The notes: generated by a model not told the origin, from the letters alone. A DNA stretch of 64,000 bases from Woeseiaceae bacterium (GCA_028289545.1 JANQPG010000095.1:1-64000); one strand, 5' to 3'; shown: positions 19,778-29,992, counted from the stretch's first letter. Numbers and translations are program-made.

Positions 19778-22570
19778 ATGAATAGCAAAACGAACTGGAC
19801 AGACCGGCTTCTCACCCGGCTCCTTGTCGTCGCACTTGCGGCGCCCGCGAGCGTACTCGCGCAGGACGACGAGGTTCGCATCGAGGAAATCACCGTCATC
19901 GGCACCAACATCGAAGGTCTCGACCTCAAGGGTGCCGTTCAGGCCATACAGCTCGATCGCACGACCATCGACGAGTCGGGCGCGGAGAGTCTGGGCCAGC
20001 TGATGCAGGACCTCTCCATCACCGGCGGCGGCCTCGGCACGTTTTCGACTTCGACCGCCGGCGCATTGTCGAGCGACACACCGGTCGGCGCAGCATCGGT
20101 GTCGCTGCGCGGACTCGGCACGGGTTCGACGCTGACCCTGATCAACGGCCGGAGGGCAACCATCAGTTCGTTTGCCAACGGGCAATCGTCGTTCATCGAC
20201 ATCAACTCGATTCCGATTGCGGCGATCGAGCGTGTCGAGATTCTGCCGAACGGCGCCTCCTCGCTGTACGGCGCCGACGCGGTCGCCGGCGTGGTCAACT
20301 ACGTGCTGCGCGACGACTATGAAGGCTTCGAAGTCTCGGCGTCCTACGGCGATTCGACCCACGACAGCGACGACAGCCGCAAGAATCTGAACCTCGTCGC
20401 CGGGCGAACCTTCGGCAATCAGCACTTCATGGCCGTGGTCGACTACTACGACCGCAATGCCCTCTTCAATCGTGACCGGGACATTAGTGCTAACTCCGTA
20501 CGGCCGAGTCAGCAGGGCTTCTACCCGTCCTTTAACGACCTGTTCTTCCAGGCTTTCGACCAGACCGAAGATCCAGCCGACGGCGGCTGCCCTGCCGACG
20601 AGTTCGGCTTCGGCAACTTCGGTGAGTTCTGTGAAGTGGACAACAACCAGTTCACCTCGGTGCTGGACGTCTACGAAAGCCTGGGCGGCATGTTGACCTG
20701 GCGCGTCGACGTCAGCGACAGCGTCACCTGGCGTAACGAGCTGATCTACCAGCGGACCGAATCGAACGGCACGAGCTCACCGGCCAATTTCTCGCGCGCA
20801 CCTTTCGACCCGGAAAGCCCGCTGTGGCCGGCCGCGCTGCAGCAGGACATTGTCGAGGACGGCGCTGATAACGGAGCCGCGGCGTTCAGCGATTACTTCG
20901 GCTTCCCGATCTTCGGCTGGGGCAAGTTCCCGGAACCGCGCGCCGTGCGCAACGAGTCCGAGACCTACCGCTTCGTCTCCTCGCTCGAGGTCGATTTCGA
21001 CTCGGGCTGGAACCTGAACACAGGCGTCACCTACGGCCGCAACGAATCGGAACAGAACGGTTTGAGCGGCCTGTTCGTTGCCGAGGCGTTTTACAACGCA
21101 TCGCTCGGTAACCTGTGCACGGACGGCACCGTTGTCGAGCGCTGGGACGTCGACCTGCAGCGGCCGGACGCTTCGTTTGTCGGCGATACCTGTGAGGACA
21201 TTGGACTCGAAACGCTCTGGTACAACCCGTTCGGCGGACAGGAAAACCAGGCGGCTGGCGTCGACGATGCCATCCGCACGACTGCACGCCGCAGCGGCGA
21301 ATCCGAGCTGCTCCAGTTCGACGCCATTCTTTCCGGCGAGCTGTTCGACTGGAACGGCCGCGCGGTCAGCGCCGCCTTCGGTGCCGAGTGGCGTACCGAA
21401 TCGGTCGAGGACGTACCCTCCGGCGTCGCGGTAGCTACCACCCTCAACCCGGAACCGATCCTCGGCTTCAGCTCGACGTCCGCAGACGCCGACCGCGATC
21501 AGTACGCACTCTTCGCGGAGTTCTTCATTCCGCTGTCCGATACGTTCGACATGCAGCTCGCGGGGCGCTTCGACGACTACGACACGTTCGGCAGCGACTT
21601 CAATCCTAAAGTCTCGCTACGCTGGCAACCGACGGACAGCCTGATTTTCCGCGGCAACTTCGCGACGTCGTTCCGCGCACCGTCGCTTGCGCAGGTGGGT
21701 GCGGGTACGCTGCTGAGTTCGTACCGGGTCGACTGTTCGGCAACACCCGAAGCGTGCGACGGCGACGCGCTCGGCGATGGCGAGGCACTGCTCTCCGAGG
21801 ACGTTGCCAACGACGCGCTCGAGCCGGAGACCGCCGACACCTGGGGACTGGGTTTCCTGTTCTCACCCACCGAAGATCTCGACATTACCGTCGACTACTG
21901 GTCGATCCAGTACGAAGACCTGATCGGTGTCGACGAAGACGATTTCATCCGCCGCGCGCTGGCCGGCGAGTTCCCGGTGGTTGGCGAAGGCGAGCTGCCC
22001 ACGGGCGTTGCGGGTATCGAGGTCGAAGGCGGCTTTGTCATCGACGCACACTTCCAGCTGTCGAACCTTGCGTTCCAGGATGTCAGCGGTGTCGACGTCA
22101 CGTATACGCATTACTTCGACCTAGCCGGCGGCACGCTGCGCCTGACGGCCGACGCCACCTACATTACGGAGTTCGACGAGCAGGCGTCGGCCAACGCGCC
22201 GATACTCGACCTCGCGGGCGATTTCCGATATCCCGAGCTGCTCGGCAGCGTCAAGGCGCGCTATTCGAGTGATCGCTGGAGCGGCTCGCTTGGGCTGCGC
22301 TATACCTCCGACTATCGCGACGACCCGTCGGCGCGCACGCTGGAAACCGTTGGCCTTCCCCTCGATGCCGAGGTGCAAGTGCCGTCCTGGACGGTATTCG
22401 ATGCAAACTTCTCCTACGACATCACCGACAGGCAGTTCATCAACCTGAACGTGCGCAACCTGTTCGATCGCGACCCGCCGCTGGTGCTGGGCCTGAGCTC
22501 GAACGTCGACCAGATCAACCACAATTCCATGGGCCGTTTCTGGACCCTGCGGTATACGGTCCAATTCTGA
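19778..22570 (+). CDS. TonB-dependent outer-membrane receptor
   Basis: A 930-residue receptor with a signal peptide ending near VLAQ, a TonB-box-like EEITVIG, a plug domain (about 45-180: INGRRAT and NGASSLYGADAVAGVVNYVLR) and a 22-strand barrel ending in phenylalanine, the outer-membrane assembly signal. It belongs to the large proteobacterial family that imports oligomers and other large nutrients. A GGGGAAG ribosome site precedes 19778. Its stop overlaps the cyanophycinase start by one base, so the cargo is probably cyanophycin fragments such as beta-Asp-Arg dipeptides. Confidence 0.93.
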   Translation: MNSKTNWTDRLLTRLLVVALAAPASVLAQDDEVRIEEITVIGTNIEGLDLKGAVQAIQLDRTTIDESGAESLGQLMQDLSITGGGLGTFSTSTAGALSSDTPVGAASVSLRGLGTGSTLTLINGRRATISSFANGQSSFIDINSIPIAAIERVEILPNGASSLYGADAVAGVVNYVLRDDYEGFEVSASYGDSTHDSDDSRKNLNLVAGRTFGNQHFMAVVDYYDRNALFNRDRDISANSVRPSQQGFYPSFNDLFFQAFDQTEDPADGGCPADEFGFGNFGEFCEVDNNQFTSVLDVYESLGGMLTWRVDVSDSVTWRNELIYQRTESNGTSSPANFSRAPFDPESPLWPAALQQDIVEDGADNGAAAFSDYFGFPIFGWGKFPEPRAVRNESETYRFVSSLEVDFDSGWNLNTGVTYGRNESEQNGLSGLFVAEAFYNASLGNLCTDGTVVERWDVDLQRPDASFVGDTCEDIGLETLWYNPFGGQENQAAGVDDAIRTTARRSGESELLQFDAILSGELFDWNGRAVSAAFGAEWRTESVEDVPSGVAVATTLNPEPILGFSSTSADADRDQYALFAEFFIPLSDTFDMQLAGRFDDYDTFGSDFNPKVSLRWQPTDSLIFRGNFATSFRAPSLAQVGAGTLLSSYRVDCSATPEACDGDALGDGEALLSEDVANDALEPETADTWGLGFLFSPTEDLDITVDYWSIQYEDLIGVDEDDFIRRALAGEFPVVGEGELPTGVAGIEVEGGFVIDAHFQLSNLAFQDVSGVDVTYTHYFDLAGGTLRLTADATYITEFDEQASANAPILDLAGDFRYPELLGSVKARYSSDRWSGSLGLRYTSDYRDDPSARTLETVGLPLDAEVQVPSWTVFDANFSYDITDRQFINLNVRNLFDRDPPLVLGLSSNVDQINHNSMGRFWTLRYTVQF

Positions 22571-23859
22571 TGCCGACGTCGAACCGTCAAACCCGGCGAG
22601 CCAGGCTCGCCGGGTTGATTCTGCTCCTGCTTGCCGGCGCCGCTGCCGCCGAAGGACCCCTCGTCGTTGCCGGCGGCGCGGTGCGGGCGGATAACGCCGA
22701 GGTGTTTGGTGCGTTCATTGCTGCGCTTCCTGATGCGGACGGCAAGATTGCCGTCATCAGCGCCGCGTCGGGAAGCCCGGTGCAGTCCGCGGAAAGTTTT
22801 ATCGAAACGCTGGGGCGCTACGACGTGGCGGCCGAGCGCATCGTGCCGATTGCGCTCGCGATGACTGACGACGACGAGACCGCGTTTGACGAACGCCAAT
22901 GGGCTGGCAACGGAACCGATGCCGACGAGATAGCCAGGCTTTTCGGCGTTGCCGGCATCTGGTTCACCGGCGGCGATCAGCGCCGGATCGCGGCAACGCT
23001 GCTCGACGACAACGGTGGATCGACGCCCATGCTGGACGAGATCCGCGCCTTACACGCCAAGGGCGCCGTGATCGGCGGCACAAGCGCCGGCGCTGCAATC
23101 ATGAGCAATCCGATGATTACAGGCGGTGAGCCGATTGTTGCGTTGCTCGGCGACGTCGCAAGCGGCGAGCCGCTGACGATGGGCGCCGGACTGGGCTTTT
23201 TCCCCATCGGCCTGGTCGATCAGCACTTCGATGCGCGCGCGCGGCTCGGCCGTGTTGCGGTGGCGCTGGGTGCGCTGCAGTCAAGGTACCGCTTTGCGGT
23301 TGGCGTCGACGAGAATACGGCGTTCGTCTACACGCCCGGCAACGCCAGTATCCGGATTGTCGGTTCGGGCAGCGCGACGCTCGTGGACGGACGTAATGCG
23401 GACTTTCGAAGAATCGATGGGCGAGTATCCATCGAAGGTCTGACCGTTTCGGTACTCTCACCGGGCGATCGGTTCTCACTGGCTGACGGCGACTACCAGC
23501 CTGCCCGGTACCTCGAACCCACGGTGGGTAACGAGTACTACGACCGCGAGGCCGTGTCCGGCGGTGGCATTGCGCTGCCGTCAACGGGACTCTCGCGGAT
23601 GCTGGGTGAGGAACTGCTCGACAATCGCGGTTCGCGCGCGACAGAACGTGTGACCGTCGTTACACAGCCGGACACACATGCCAGCGCAGCGGCGGGTGTG
23701 TTGTTCCGATTTAGACAGACCGACGACAGCCTCGGTTTCTGGGGCAGAGACACTGACGGCCGTTCGCGTTACAGCGTTATCGACGTGGGCTTCGACATCG
23801 AACCGCTGAGCGTAAGGATCGATCCGATACCGGATCTCGAGCAGACAGCTAACGACTAA
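22570..23859 (+). CDS. Secreted cyanophycinase-like peptidase (S51)
   Basis: This 429-residue protein has a signal peptide (cleaved near AAAAEG) and the S51 fold: WFTGGDQRR and the nucleophile Ser172 in GGTSAGAA. Cyanophycinases hydrolyse multi-Arg-poly-Asp to beta-Asp-Arg dipeptides. The intracellular enzymes are about 270-300 residues; this one carries roughly 130 extra C-terminal residues and an export signal, like the extracellular CphE type. It starts on the last base of the TonB receptor stop. Together with the receptor, the permease and the isoaspartyl dipeptidase homologue it makes a coherent route for scavenging cyanophycin released by cyanobacteria. Confidence 0.88.
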   Translation: MPTSNRQTRRARLAGLILLLLAGAAAAEGPLVVAGGAVRADNAEVFGAFIAALPDADGKIAVISAASGSPVQSAESFIETLGRYDVAAERIVPIALAMTDDDETAFDERQWAGNGTDADEIARLFGVAGIWFTGGDQRRIAATLLDDNGGSTPMLDEIRALHAKGAVIGGTSAGAAIMSNPMITGGEPIVALLGDVASGEPLTMGAGLGFFPIGLVDQHFDARARLGRVAVALGALQSRYRFAVGVDENTAFVYTPGNASIRIVGSGSATLVDGRNADFRRIDGRVSIEGLTVSVLSPGDRFSLADGDYQPARYLEPTVGNEYYDREAVSGGGIALPSTGLSRMLGEELLDNRGSRATERVTVVTQPDTHASAAAGVLFRFRQTDDSLGFWGRDTDGRSRYSVIDVGFDIEPLSVRIDPIPDLEQTAND

Positions 23860-23914
23860 GCCGGGCCGTTGGCACGACCCCGGTTATCTTCCTGGCCGCC
23901 GTGGCGGGCGCCCA

Positions 23915-24244
23915 TCAGTTTAGCGATTCGCTCAGGGCGATGCTGTGATTGAGCACAATCTGCCAGGCCTGATCTTCCGTGAAGCCGGCGTCGAGCAATT
24001 CTTCATAGTAGGTGCGTAGTGCCCGCGCGTATGCACGGTAGACACCACTGTCAGCTTGCGCGGTCAAATGAGTCACGGCAATGTCAGCGGCTATCTGACT
24101 GGCCTTTTTGGCTTCGGCAAGCCGCTGACCGATAATCGCATCGCGATCGAAGGTCGGTAACGGGGGCGGCTCGGCGTCTTGAGATGTCGCCGGCAACGCA
24201 ACGATAAGCAGACTCAATGCTGCCAGTGTGGGTGCTGTTTTCAT
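23915..24244 (-). CDS. Small exported protein of unknown function
   Basis: A 109-residue protein with a signal peptide (cleaved near ATSQ) followed by a proline-rich linker (AEPPPLP) and a helical domain with alanine-rich segments. I do not recognise the family. The C-terminal part (FTEDQAWQIVLNHSIALSESL) resembles the short helical domains found in small phage and envelope proteins but this is not diagnostic. It is convergent with the cyanophycinase gene and stands alone. Confidence 0.6.
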   Translation of the reverse strand: MKTAPTLAALSLLIVALPATSQDAEPPPLPTFDRDAIIGQRLAEAKKASQIAADIAVTHLTAQADSGVYRAYARALRTYYEELLDAGFTEDQAWQIVLNHSIALSESLN

Positions 24245-24417
24245 GGGGCCTGCTCTGCAGTAGATTTCGAGAAAAAGCGCGATATTGAGGGACCGCTAGC
24301 CCAACGATCTGAATAGACTCACAGTTGGTGTAAAAAGTGTCATAGTCTGACCGTAAGAGTCAATGTCTTGCCAGCGGGTGCAACGAACTCGTTTATACAG
24401 ACCGGCGACGGCGAAAC

Positions 24418-26070
24418 CTACTGCGCAGTCAACTCCTCGAGATCGATCTTGAGAAACTCGCGGGCAAGCTCGGGCGAATCGCCGTAGCGAGCCTGCACGT
24501 CGGCCAGTAAGGCCGTCATCCGTTGACGTACGTCTGCGTACGAGGGGTCGCCATAGACGCTGCGCATTTCCGAGGGATCGGACTGCAGGTCGTACAGCTC
24601 CCACTCGTCGATGTCGTAGTAGAAGTGGATCAGCTTGTAGCGCTGTGTCCGGATACCGTAGTGGCGTTTCACGGCATGGATACCCGGGTATTCGAAATAG
24701 TGGTAATACGCCGCGTCGCGAAACGCTTTGTCGTCAACCTCGAACAGCGGCGCCAAACTCTTGCCGTGCATGTCGTCCGGCACCGCGGCGCCGGCGATTT
24801 CCAGAATGGTCGGCGCGAAGTCAATGTTCTGCACCAGGGCTTTGCGCACGCCCCCCGCTTCGACGTGCCCGGGCCAGCGCATCAGCAGCGGTGTGCGGAA
24901 CGATTCTTCATACATGAAGCGCTTGTCGAACCAGCCGTGCTCGCCGAGGTAAAAGCCCTGATCCGAGGTATAGAAGATGACGGTGTTGTCGAGCTGGCCG
25001 TTTGACTCGAGCCAGGACAGCAGGCGGCCGATGTTGTCGTCGACGCTGCGAATCGTTGCGAGGTAGTCCTGCATGTATCGCTGGTACTTCCAGCGAGTCA
25101 GGTCGTCGCCGCGCAGGTCGCGTGCCACGAAGTCGTCGTTGATCGGTCCGTACACAGCGTTCAGCGCGTCGCGCTGGGCGTCGTTCATGTACTCGTCGAA
25201 CTGCCGGCGGTAGGCGTCGTCGTACCAGCCCAGGAACGGTTCGTGATCCAGCGCCGCCGCGTTTTCGGGCGTGATCTTGTTGTCGTTGGTCAGGCCCATG
25301 TGATCGCTGATACGCATCTCGGCCTCGCGCGCCGCACGGCCGCGACCCGTATAGTCATCCAGTAAAGATTCCGGTTCGGGCAGCGGTCGGGCATGGAACT
25401 CATCGGGATTGTCGAGCGGCGGCCACCACTCACGATGCGGCGCCTTGTGGTGATAGAACAGCAGGAACGGCTTTTCGGCGTTGCGGCCCGTGTCGAGCCA
25501 GCGGATTGCGAGATCGGTAATGATGTCGGTGACATAGCCCTCGACACGCCGCTTACCGTCAACACTCACGAAGTCCGGATTGTAGTACTCGCCCTGATCC
25601 GGCAACACGTCCCAGTAGTCGAAACCCGTCGGTTCAGACTTGAGATGCCATTTGCCCACCATTGCGGTCTCGTAACCTGCGCCTTGCATCAGACCCTGCA
25701 GCGTGGTCTGACTGCCGTCGAATACGTTGATGTTGTTCCGCAAGCCGTTCGCATGACTGAATTTGCCGGTCAGCAAGGTCGCACGGCTCGGCGAGCAGAT
25801 CGAGTTGCCGACAAATGCGTGATCGAAGCGCAGGCCTTCCGTTGCGAGGCGATCGATGTTGGGCGTCTCTATGAGCTCCGAGCCGTAGGCGCTGATCGCC
25901 TGATACGCGTGGTCGTCGGACATGATGAGAATTACGTTGGGGCGGCTCGGCTGCTCGTCAACGGCTGCGGGTGCGCCCGGGCGCTCGATACACGCAGCTA
26001 GCGTCGTTACAACGGCAAGAGCTAGCCAAATCTGCTTTTTTGGAAACTGCTCTGTACCGTAGTTATTCAT
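24418..26070 (-). CDS. Sulfatase, lipoprotein
   Basis: About 550 residues. The start ATG at 26070 gives a lipoprotein signal with lipobox LAAC; a longer in-frame start at 26106 adds only hydrophilic residues. The sulfatase active site is clear: metal residues in VILIMSDDHAY and the formylglycine motif CSPSRATLLTG, followed by GKWHL and, late, FYTSDQGFYLGEHGWFDKR. It hydrolyses sulfate esters or sulfamates, probably of marine polysaccharides or glycans, at the cell surface. The formylglycine-generating enzyme must be elsewhere. It is divergent from nothing obvious and stands alone on the minus strand. Confidence 0.9.
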   Translation of the reverse strand: MNNYGTEQFPKKQIWLALAVVTTLAACIERPGAPAAVDEQPSRPNVILIMSDDHAYQAISAYGSELIETPNIDRLATEGLRFDHAFVGNSICSPSRATLLTGKFSHANGLRNNINVFDGSQTTLQGLMQGAGYETAMVGKWHLKSEPTGFDYWDVLPDQGEYYNPDFVSVDGKRRVEGYVTDIITDLAIRWLDTGRNAEKPFLLFYHHKAPHREWWPPLDNPDEFHARPLPEPESLLDDYTGRGRAAREAEMRISDHMGLTNDNKITPENAAALDHEPFLGWYDDAYRRQFDEYMNDAQRDALNAVYGPINDDFVARDLRGDDLTRWKYQRYMQDYLATIRSVDDNIGRLLSWLESNGQLDNTVIFYTSDQGFYLGEHGWFDKRFMYEESFRTPLLMRWPGHVEAGGVRKALVQNIDFAPTILEIAGAAVPDDMHGKSLAPLFEVDDKAFRDAAYYHYFEYPGIHAVKRHYGIRTQRYKLIHFYYDIDEWELYDLQSDPSEMRSVYGDPSYADVRQRMTALLADVQARYGDSPELAREFLKIDLEELTAQ

Positions 26071-26120
26071 CCGGTCGTCACTCGTGAAGTCGATTCGCTC
26101 GCACATACCGACGCTGTTTG

Positions 26121-26957
26121 CTATCGCTCACCACCGGGTCCACGTCGATCGTACGCGTCGCTATAAAGAATAATGCTACGGGTTCCGACCTTGTCGCCGT
26201 TTTCGAACTCGCCACCGCGTGCAGTCACTTCAAACATAGCCTGACCGATCTGCTCGGCCTTCACGGCGGCGCCGACAGGCGCAAAAAACCAGTAAAGAAG
26301 ATCCTGCCCGATATGAGCTTCTTCATCAGTTGGACCAATATAGTCGGGGCGATACGCAATCACGCGGAGATTGTTTGTTCCTTCCGCGAACCCGAACAGC
26401 GTTCGCTCGGCACGCACCTTCTCGCGCGCCCACATGGCGCTCGAATCCTCCGAGATATCGCTGGAGCTAATGTAGTGAAACGAGATGTCGGGCTTGCCGC
26501 TAACGCTGGTCCACTCCGTCACGAAGCGGGCCGGAAAGTCGACATGAATCCGGCCGTAAGTCTCTTCGTCAACGCCAATGGAGCTGATGCCGATCGCCCA
26601 GTAGACCGCGTCCGCCTCGGCTATCTGCTCGTGCACAGCCGAGTAGTCGAGGTAGTCCATGTGAATGGTCATCTCCACTTTCCCGGACGCAACGCCCTCC
26701 TCGATTCGAGGCGTTGCGCGCCGTGTGATGACGTGGATCTTTCGGACCTCGGTATTTGCGAGAGCGGCTTTCAAAACGCCATCGCCCGCCGTTCCACTCG
26801 CGCCGAAGATAGCGATCGTATCGTAGCTTGCGGCGGGCTCCTCGAGGACGGCAATCGCGTCGTCTTTCAGCGCAAGCATGATCGCACCGGCAATGTAGAA
26901 CAGCGCAAACAGCACCAACGGCACGAGGATGATGGTTCGCAGGCGAGGCAGCTTCAT
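26121..26957 (-). CDS. Membrane-anchored NmrA-like NAD(P)-binding protein
   Basis: A 278-residue protein (alternative start 26987) with one N-terminal membrane helix (about residues 6-28) and a Rossmann domain with IFGASGTAGDGVL as nucleotide-binding loop. It resembles atypical SDR/NmrA proteins that sense or use NAD(P) and bind partner proteins. SSSDISEDS and the conserved YRPDYIG segment fit the extended SDR group; a catalytic YxxxK is not seen, so it may be a sensor. It is codirectional with the sulfatase, whose start is 51 bases downstream. Confidence 0.75.
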   Translation of the reverse strand: MKLPRLRTIILVPLVLFALFYIAGAIMLALKDDAIAVLEEPAASYDTIAIFGASGTAGDGVLKAALANTEVRKIHVITRRATPRIEEGVASGKVEMTIHMDYLDYSAVHEQIAEADAVYWAIGISSIGVDEETYGRIHVDFPARFVTEWTSVSGKPDISFHYISSSDISEDSSAMWAREKVRAERTLFGFAEGTNNLRVIAYRPDYIGPTDEEAHIGQDLLYWFFAPVGAAVKAEQIGQAMFEVTARGGEFENGDKVGTRSIILYSDAYDRRGPGGER

Positions 26958-27030
26958 AGCAACGGATACTAACACCCGTAGCGGCATTGCTACCCCGGAG
27001 GATAGCGTTCATAGCCGACCGGGACGGACG

Positions 27031-27063
27031 AACGCCAGCGCCGCCGACCGCCGCGCTGGCGTT
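27031..27063 (-). terminator. Hairpin downstream of the molybdenum hydroxylase operon
   Basis: A perfect 10-bp stem (AACGCCAGCG and CGCTGGCGTT) with a 13-base loop lies 9 bases after the large-subunit stop. The T run is on the plus-strand side only, so on the minus strand it would be a hairpin without U-tract; termination there is uncertain. Confidence 0.45.
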
Positions 27064-27071
27064 TTCTATCC

Positions 27072-29285
27072 TCAGGCTTCGAGCTGATCGCCAATCGGCA
27101 TACGGTAAATGCGCCGGCCGGTTGCGTCGGCGAGAGCATTGACAAGCGCAGGCGCCAATGGCGGCACTCCCGGCTCGCCTACACCGGTCGGCGCCTCGGC
27201 GGACGGCACGATGTGTACGTCGATATCCGGCATCTCGTCGATACGCAACGGACGATACCGGTCGAAGTTGCGCTGCTGAACCTCGCCCCCTGCCAGCGTC
27301 ACTTCCTCACGCAGTGCCGCGGACAAGCCATAGCCAATACCGCCTTCCATCTGTGCCCGGATTACGTCCGGATTGATCGCAATACCGCAATCGACGGCGC
27401 ACACTACCCGGTCGACCGAGAACTCACCACCCTCGTTGACAGTCACGTCCACGACTTCGGCGACGAATGATCCGAAGGACTCGTGCATTGCGATACCCCG
27501 GCCACGCCCTGGACCGAGGTCCTCACCCCAACCCGCTTTTTCCGCGGCCAGCTCCAGTACCCCGAGATGGCGCGGGTGGTCTTTGAGCAATTCGCGACGC
27601 AACTCGTAGGGATCCTTGCCGGCCTGCACGGCCAGTTCGTCGATAAACGCCTCGGTGACGTAGCCGTTTTGCGTGTGGCCGACGGATCGCCACCACAGAA
27701 CGGGCACGCCGACGTCGGCGACGTCGTAGAGGTCAACCTGGAGGTTCGGGATCGCATACGGCAGGCCTCGTGAGCCTTCGACGGACGCAGAATCGATGCC
27801 GTCCTGGATCATGCCCTCGAACGCCGTGCCGGCAAGGATCGACTGCACGGCAAGCCGGTGGCGCCAGGCGCCGATATTGCCGTCACTATCGAGCGCACCT
27901 TCCATGATGTGGTAGCTCATCGGCCGGTAGAACCCGCTCGCCATGTCATCCTCGCGTGTCCAGATCAATTTGACCGGAGCGCGGCCGTCGATGGCCTTGG
28001 CGATCGTCACTGCCTCCGCCACATAGTCGGAACCCGGCACGGCGCGACGGCCGAAGCTGCCGCCCGCGAACTCTGTATTGATGATCACCTGTTCGGGCTG
28101 CAGGCCGGTAATGTGCGCGGCAACCATCTGGTCGCCGGTCTGCAGCTGAGCGCCGGTCCAGATCTCGCAAACATCTTCACGCAGCTCTACGACACAGTCC
28201 ATCGGCTCCATCGTCGCGTGCGCGAGGAACGGCACGGCGTACTCGCGCCGGACGACGTTATCGGCACTCGCGAGCGCGGCGCTCACGTCGCCGTCGCTGC
28301 GCGCCGGCAAACTGGCCTGCTCCGCCAACGCCTTGTATTCGTCGAGGAGTTCGCTGCTGTCGCGCTGCTCGGCGTCGGCTTCGGCCCAAACGACTTCGAG
28401 CGCGTCGCGGCCCTTCTTGGCCGACCAGAAACTGTCCGCCAGAACGGCTACGCCACGCGGAATTTCAACCACTTCGCTAACGCCCGGGACATCCAGCGCA
28501 GCAGTGGGATCGAACGATGCCACGGTAGCGCCAAACTTCGGCGGGTGCTGGACGACGGCCGTCAACATGCCGGGGCGCGTTACATCCAACGTGTAGATTG
28601 CGCTGCCGTCGGTTTTAGCGTTCGAATCCAGGCGCGAGACGTGCGTGCCGATCAGGGTGAAATCTTTGGGATCCTTCAGCGCGGGCTCCGCCGGCGGTGT
28701 CATGTCGGCCGCGGCGGAGGCAAGCTCACCGAAACTCGCCTCGTTTCCCGACGCGGCGTGGCTAACAACCCCTTTCGCGACCACAATGTCGGCAGCGGGC
28801 ACCTGCCAGCGCGCCGCGGCGGCGTCGACCAGCATTGAGCGGGCGCCAGCGGCTGCCTGGCGTAGCTGCGTCCAGGAATTTGCGATCGAGGTCGAACCGC
28901 CCGTGGCCTGGAAGGGGCCGAAGAACAGGTTGTTGTACCTCGTCGGGTCGGCAGGCGCGAACTCCGCGCGCATCTGCGACCAGTCGGCGTCGAGCTCTTC
29001 CGCGACAATGGTCGGCAGCCCGGTCGTCACACCCTGGCCCTTGTCGAGGTGTTTGATTAGCACAGTGACCGTATTGTCGGAGCCAATCCTGACAAACGGG
29101 CCCATTGCAGACTGGGTCGCCGGCTGCGGCGCGTCCGCCGGGCCTGTCTCGGCAAGCGGCTCCGTGTCGGACGAGTCGCTGCAGCCGATCATGAAACCCG
29201 CCCCGGACAGTCCAACAACTGTCAAGAAGCTGCGCCGGCTCAAGGCCGGGCGGACGAGATGACGCGTGTCGATTTTTCCCAGCAT
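27072..29285 (-). CDS. Molybdenum hydroxylase large subunit (IorB/xanthine oxidase family)
   Basis: A 737-residue molybdopterin-binding subunit with a Tat signal (SRRSFLTVVGLSGAG) and cysteine just after, so exported folded. The segments GGSFGRRAVPGSDYVAEA and WWRSVGHTQNGY and the catalytic glutamate in GVGEPGVPP are those of the isoquinoline 1-oxidoreductase beta/aldehyde oxidase group. It oxidises an aldehyde or N-heterocycle in the periplasm and passes electrons to the Fe-S subunit encoded one base upstream; the electron acceptor, usually a c-type cytochrome, is not in this window. No maturation factor is adjacent. Confidence 0.9.
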   Translation of the reverse strand: MLGKIDTRHLVRPALSRRSFLTVVGLSGAGFMIGCSDSSDTEPLAETGPADAPQPATQSAMGPFVRIGSDNTVTVLIKHLDKGQGVTTGLPTIVAEELDADWSQMRAEFAPADPTRYNNLFFGPFQATGGSTSIANSWTQLRQAAAGARSMLVDAAAARWQVPAADIVVAKGVVSHAASGNEASFGELASAAADMTPPAEPALKDPKDFTLIGTHVSRLDSNAKTDGSAIYTLDVTRPGMLTAVVQHPPKFGATVASFDPTAALDVPGVSEVVEIPRGVAVLADSFWSAKKGRDALEVVWAEADAEQRDSSELLDEYKALAEQASLPARSDGDVSAALASADNVVRREYAVPFLAHATMEPMDCVVELREDVCEIWTGAQLQTGDQMVAAHITGLQPEQVIINTEFAGGSFGRRAVPGSDYVAEAVTIAKAIDGRAPVKLIWTREDDMASGFYRPMSYHIMEGALDSDGNIGAWRHRLAVQSILAGTAFEGMIQDGIDSASVEGSRGLPYAIPNLQVDLYDVADVGVPVLWWRSVGHTQNGYVTEAFIDELAVQAGKDPYELRRELLKDHPRHLGVLELAAEKAGWGEDLGPGRGRGIAMHESFGSFVAEVVDVTVNEGGEFSVDRVVCAVDCGIAINPDVIRAQMEGGIGYGLSAALREEVTLAGGEVQQRNFDRYRPLRIDEMPDIDVHIVPSAEAPTGVGEPGVPPLAPALVNALADATGRRIYRMPIGDQLEA

Positions 29286-29286
29286 G

Positions 29287-29748
29287 TCAGGCCTCCAGCT
29301 CGTCGGCAGCGCGGTGGATTGCCGCGCGAATTCGTTGGTAGGTGGCGCAGCGGCACAGGTTGCCGCGCATGGCGTTGTCGATGTCGTCGTCAGTCGGTGA
29401 CGTGTTCGACTCGAGCAGCGCCGTGGCGCTCATCATCTGGCCCGACTGACAATAGCCGCACTGAACGACGTCGAGTTCACGCCAGGCCGTGCGGATAGCC
29501 ATTGCGGCCGGGCTTTCGACACCCTCGACGGTTGTAATCTTCATACCCGCGGCCGCGGACGCCGGCATGATGCAGGATCGCATCGGCTGGCCATCGAGAT
29601 GCACCGTGCAGGCGCCACACTGAGCGATGCCGCAGCCAAACTTGGTGCCGGTCAGGCCAACGTCTTCCCGCAACACCCAGAGCAAGGGCTTGTCGTTCGG
29701 TACGTCGACCGAGTGAACCTTCCCATTAACGTTGAGCTCTATCGCCAT
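29287..29748 (-). CDS. Molybdenum hydroxylase [2Fe-2S] small subunit (IorA)
   Basis: This 153-residue protein has the two-cluster arrangement of the family: a plant-type site ([13 protein letters not shown] with a later Cys at MRSC) and a second site (QCGYCQSGQ with NLCRCATY). It shuttles electrons from the molybdenum cofactor of the large subunit. It is the first gene of the pair, with one base between its stop and the next ATG. It has no signal of its own and is presumably exported with the Tat-targeted large subunit. Confidence 0.92.
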   Translation of the reverse strand: MAIELNVNGKVHSVDVPNDKPLLWVLREDVGLTGTKFGCGIAQCGACTVHLDGQPMRSCIMPASAAAGMKITTVEGVESPAAMAIRTAWRELDVVQCGYCQSGQMMSATALLESNTSPTDDDIDNAMRGNLCRCATYQRIRAAIHRAADELEA

Positions 29749-29992
29749 GTGCGATACCTCTTTGGTTGATTTGAAAGACGACGCGCCGGCCAGAACGGCG
29801 GCTGCTTACTGAATATAGCAGAGACTTTGTGACAATCAGCGGCAAAATGCAGTGTGGAGCAATATGGAAACATGTAGCCCGGTACCTGCAGGCGGGTGAC
29901 CACAGGCGAAATCGACGGCATCCCGGGCGTCTGCCTCGCGGAACTCAACGTCGGGCGGCAGAATGGCGTATTGAACCGTCAGGAGCATTGCG

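Noticed and set aside
27858-28838. A 326-codon plus-strand frame opposite the molybdenum hydroxylase
   Set aside because: It is inside a gene with clear cofactor motifs and has no family resemblance.
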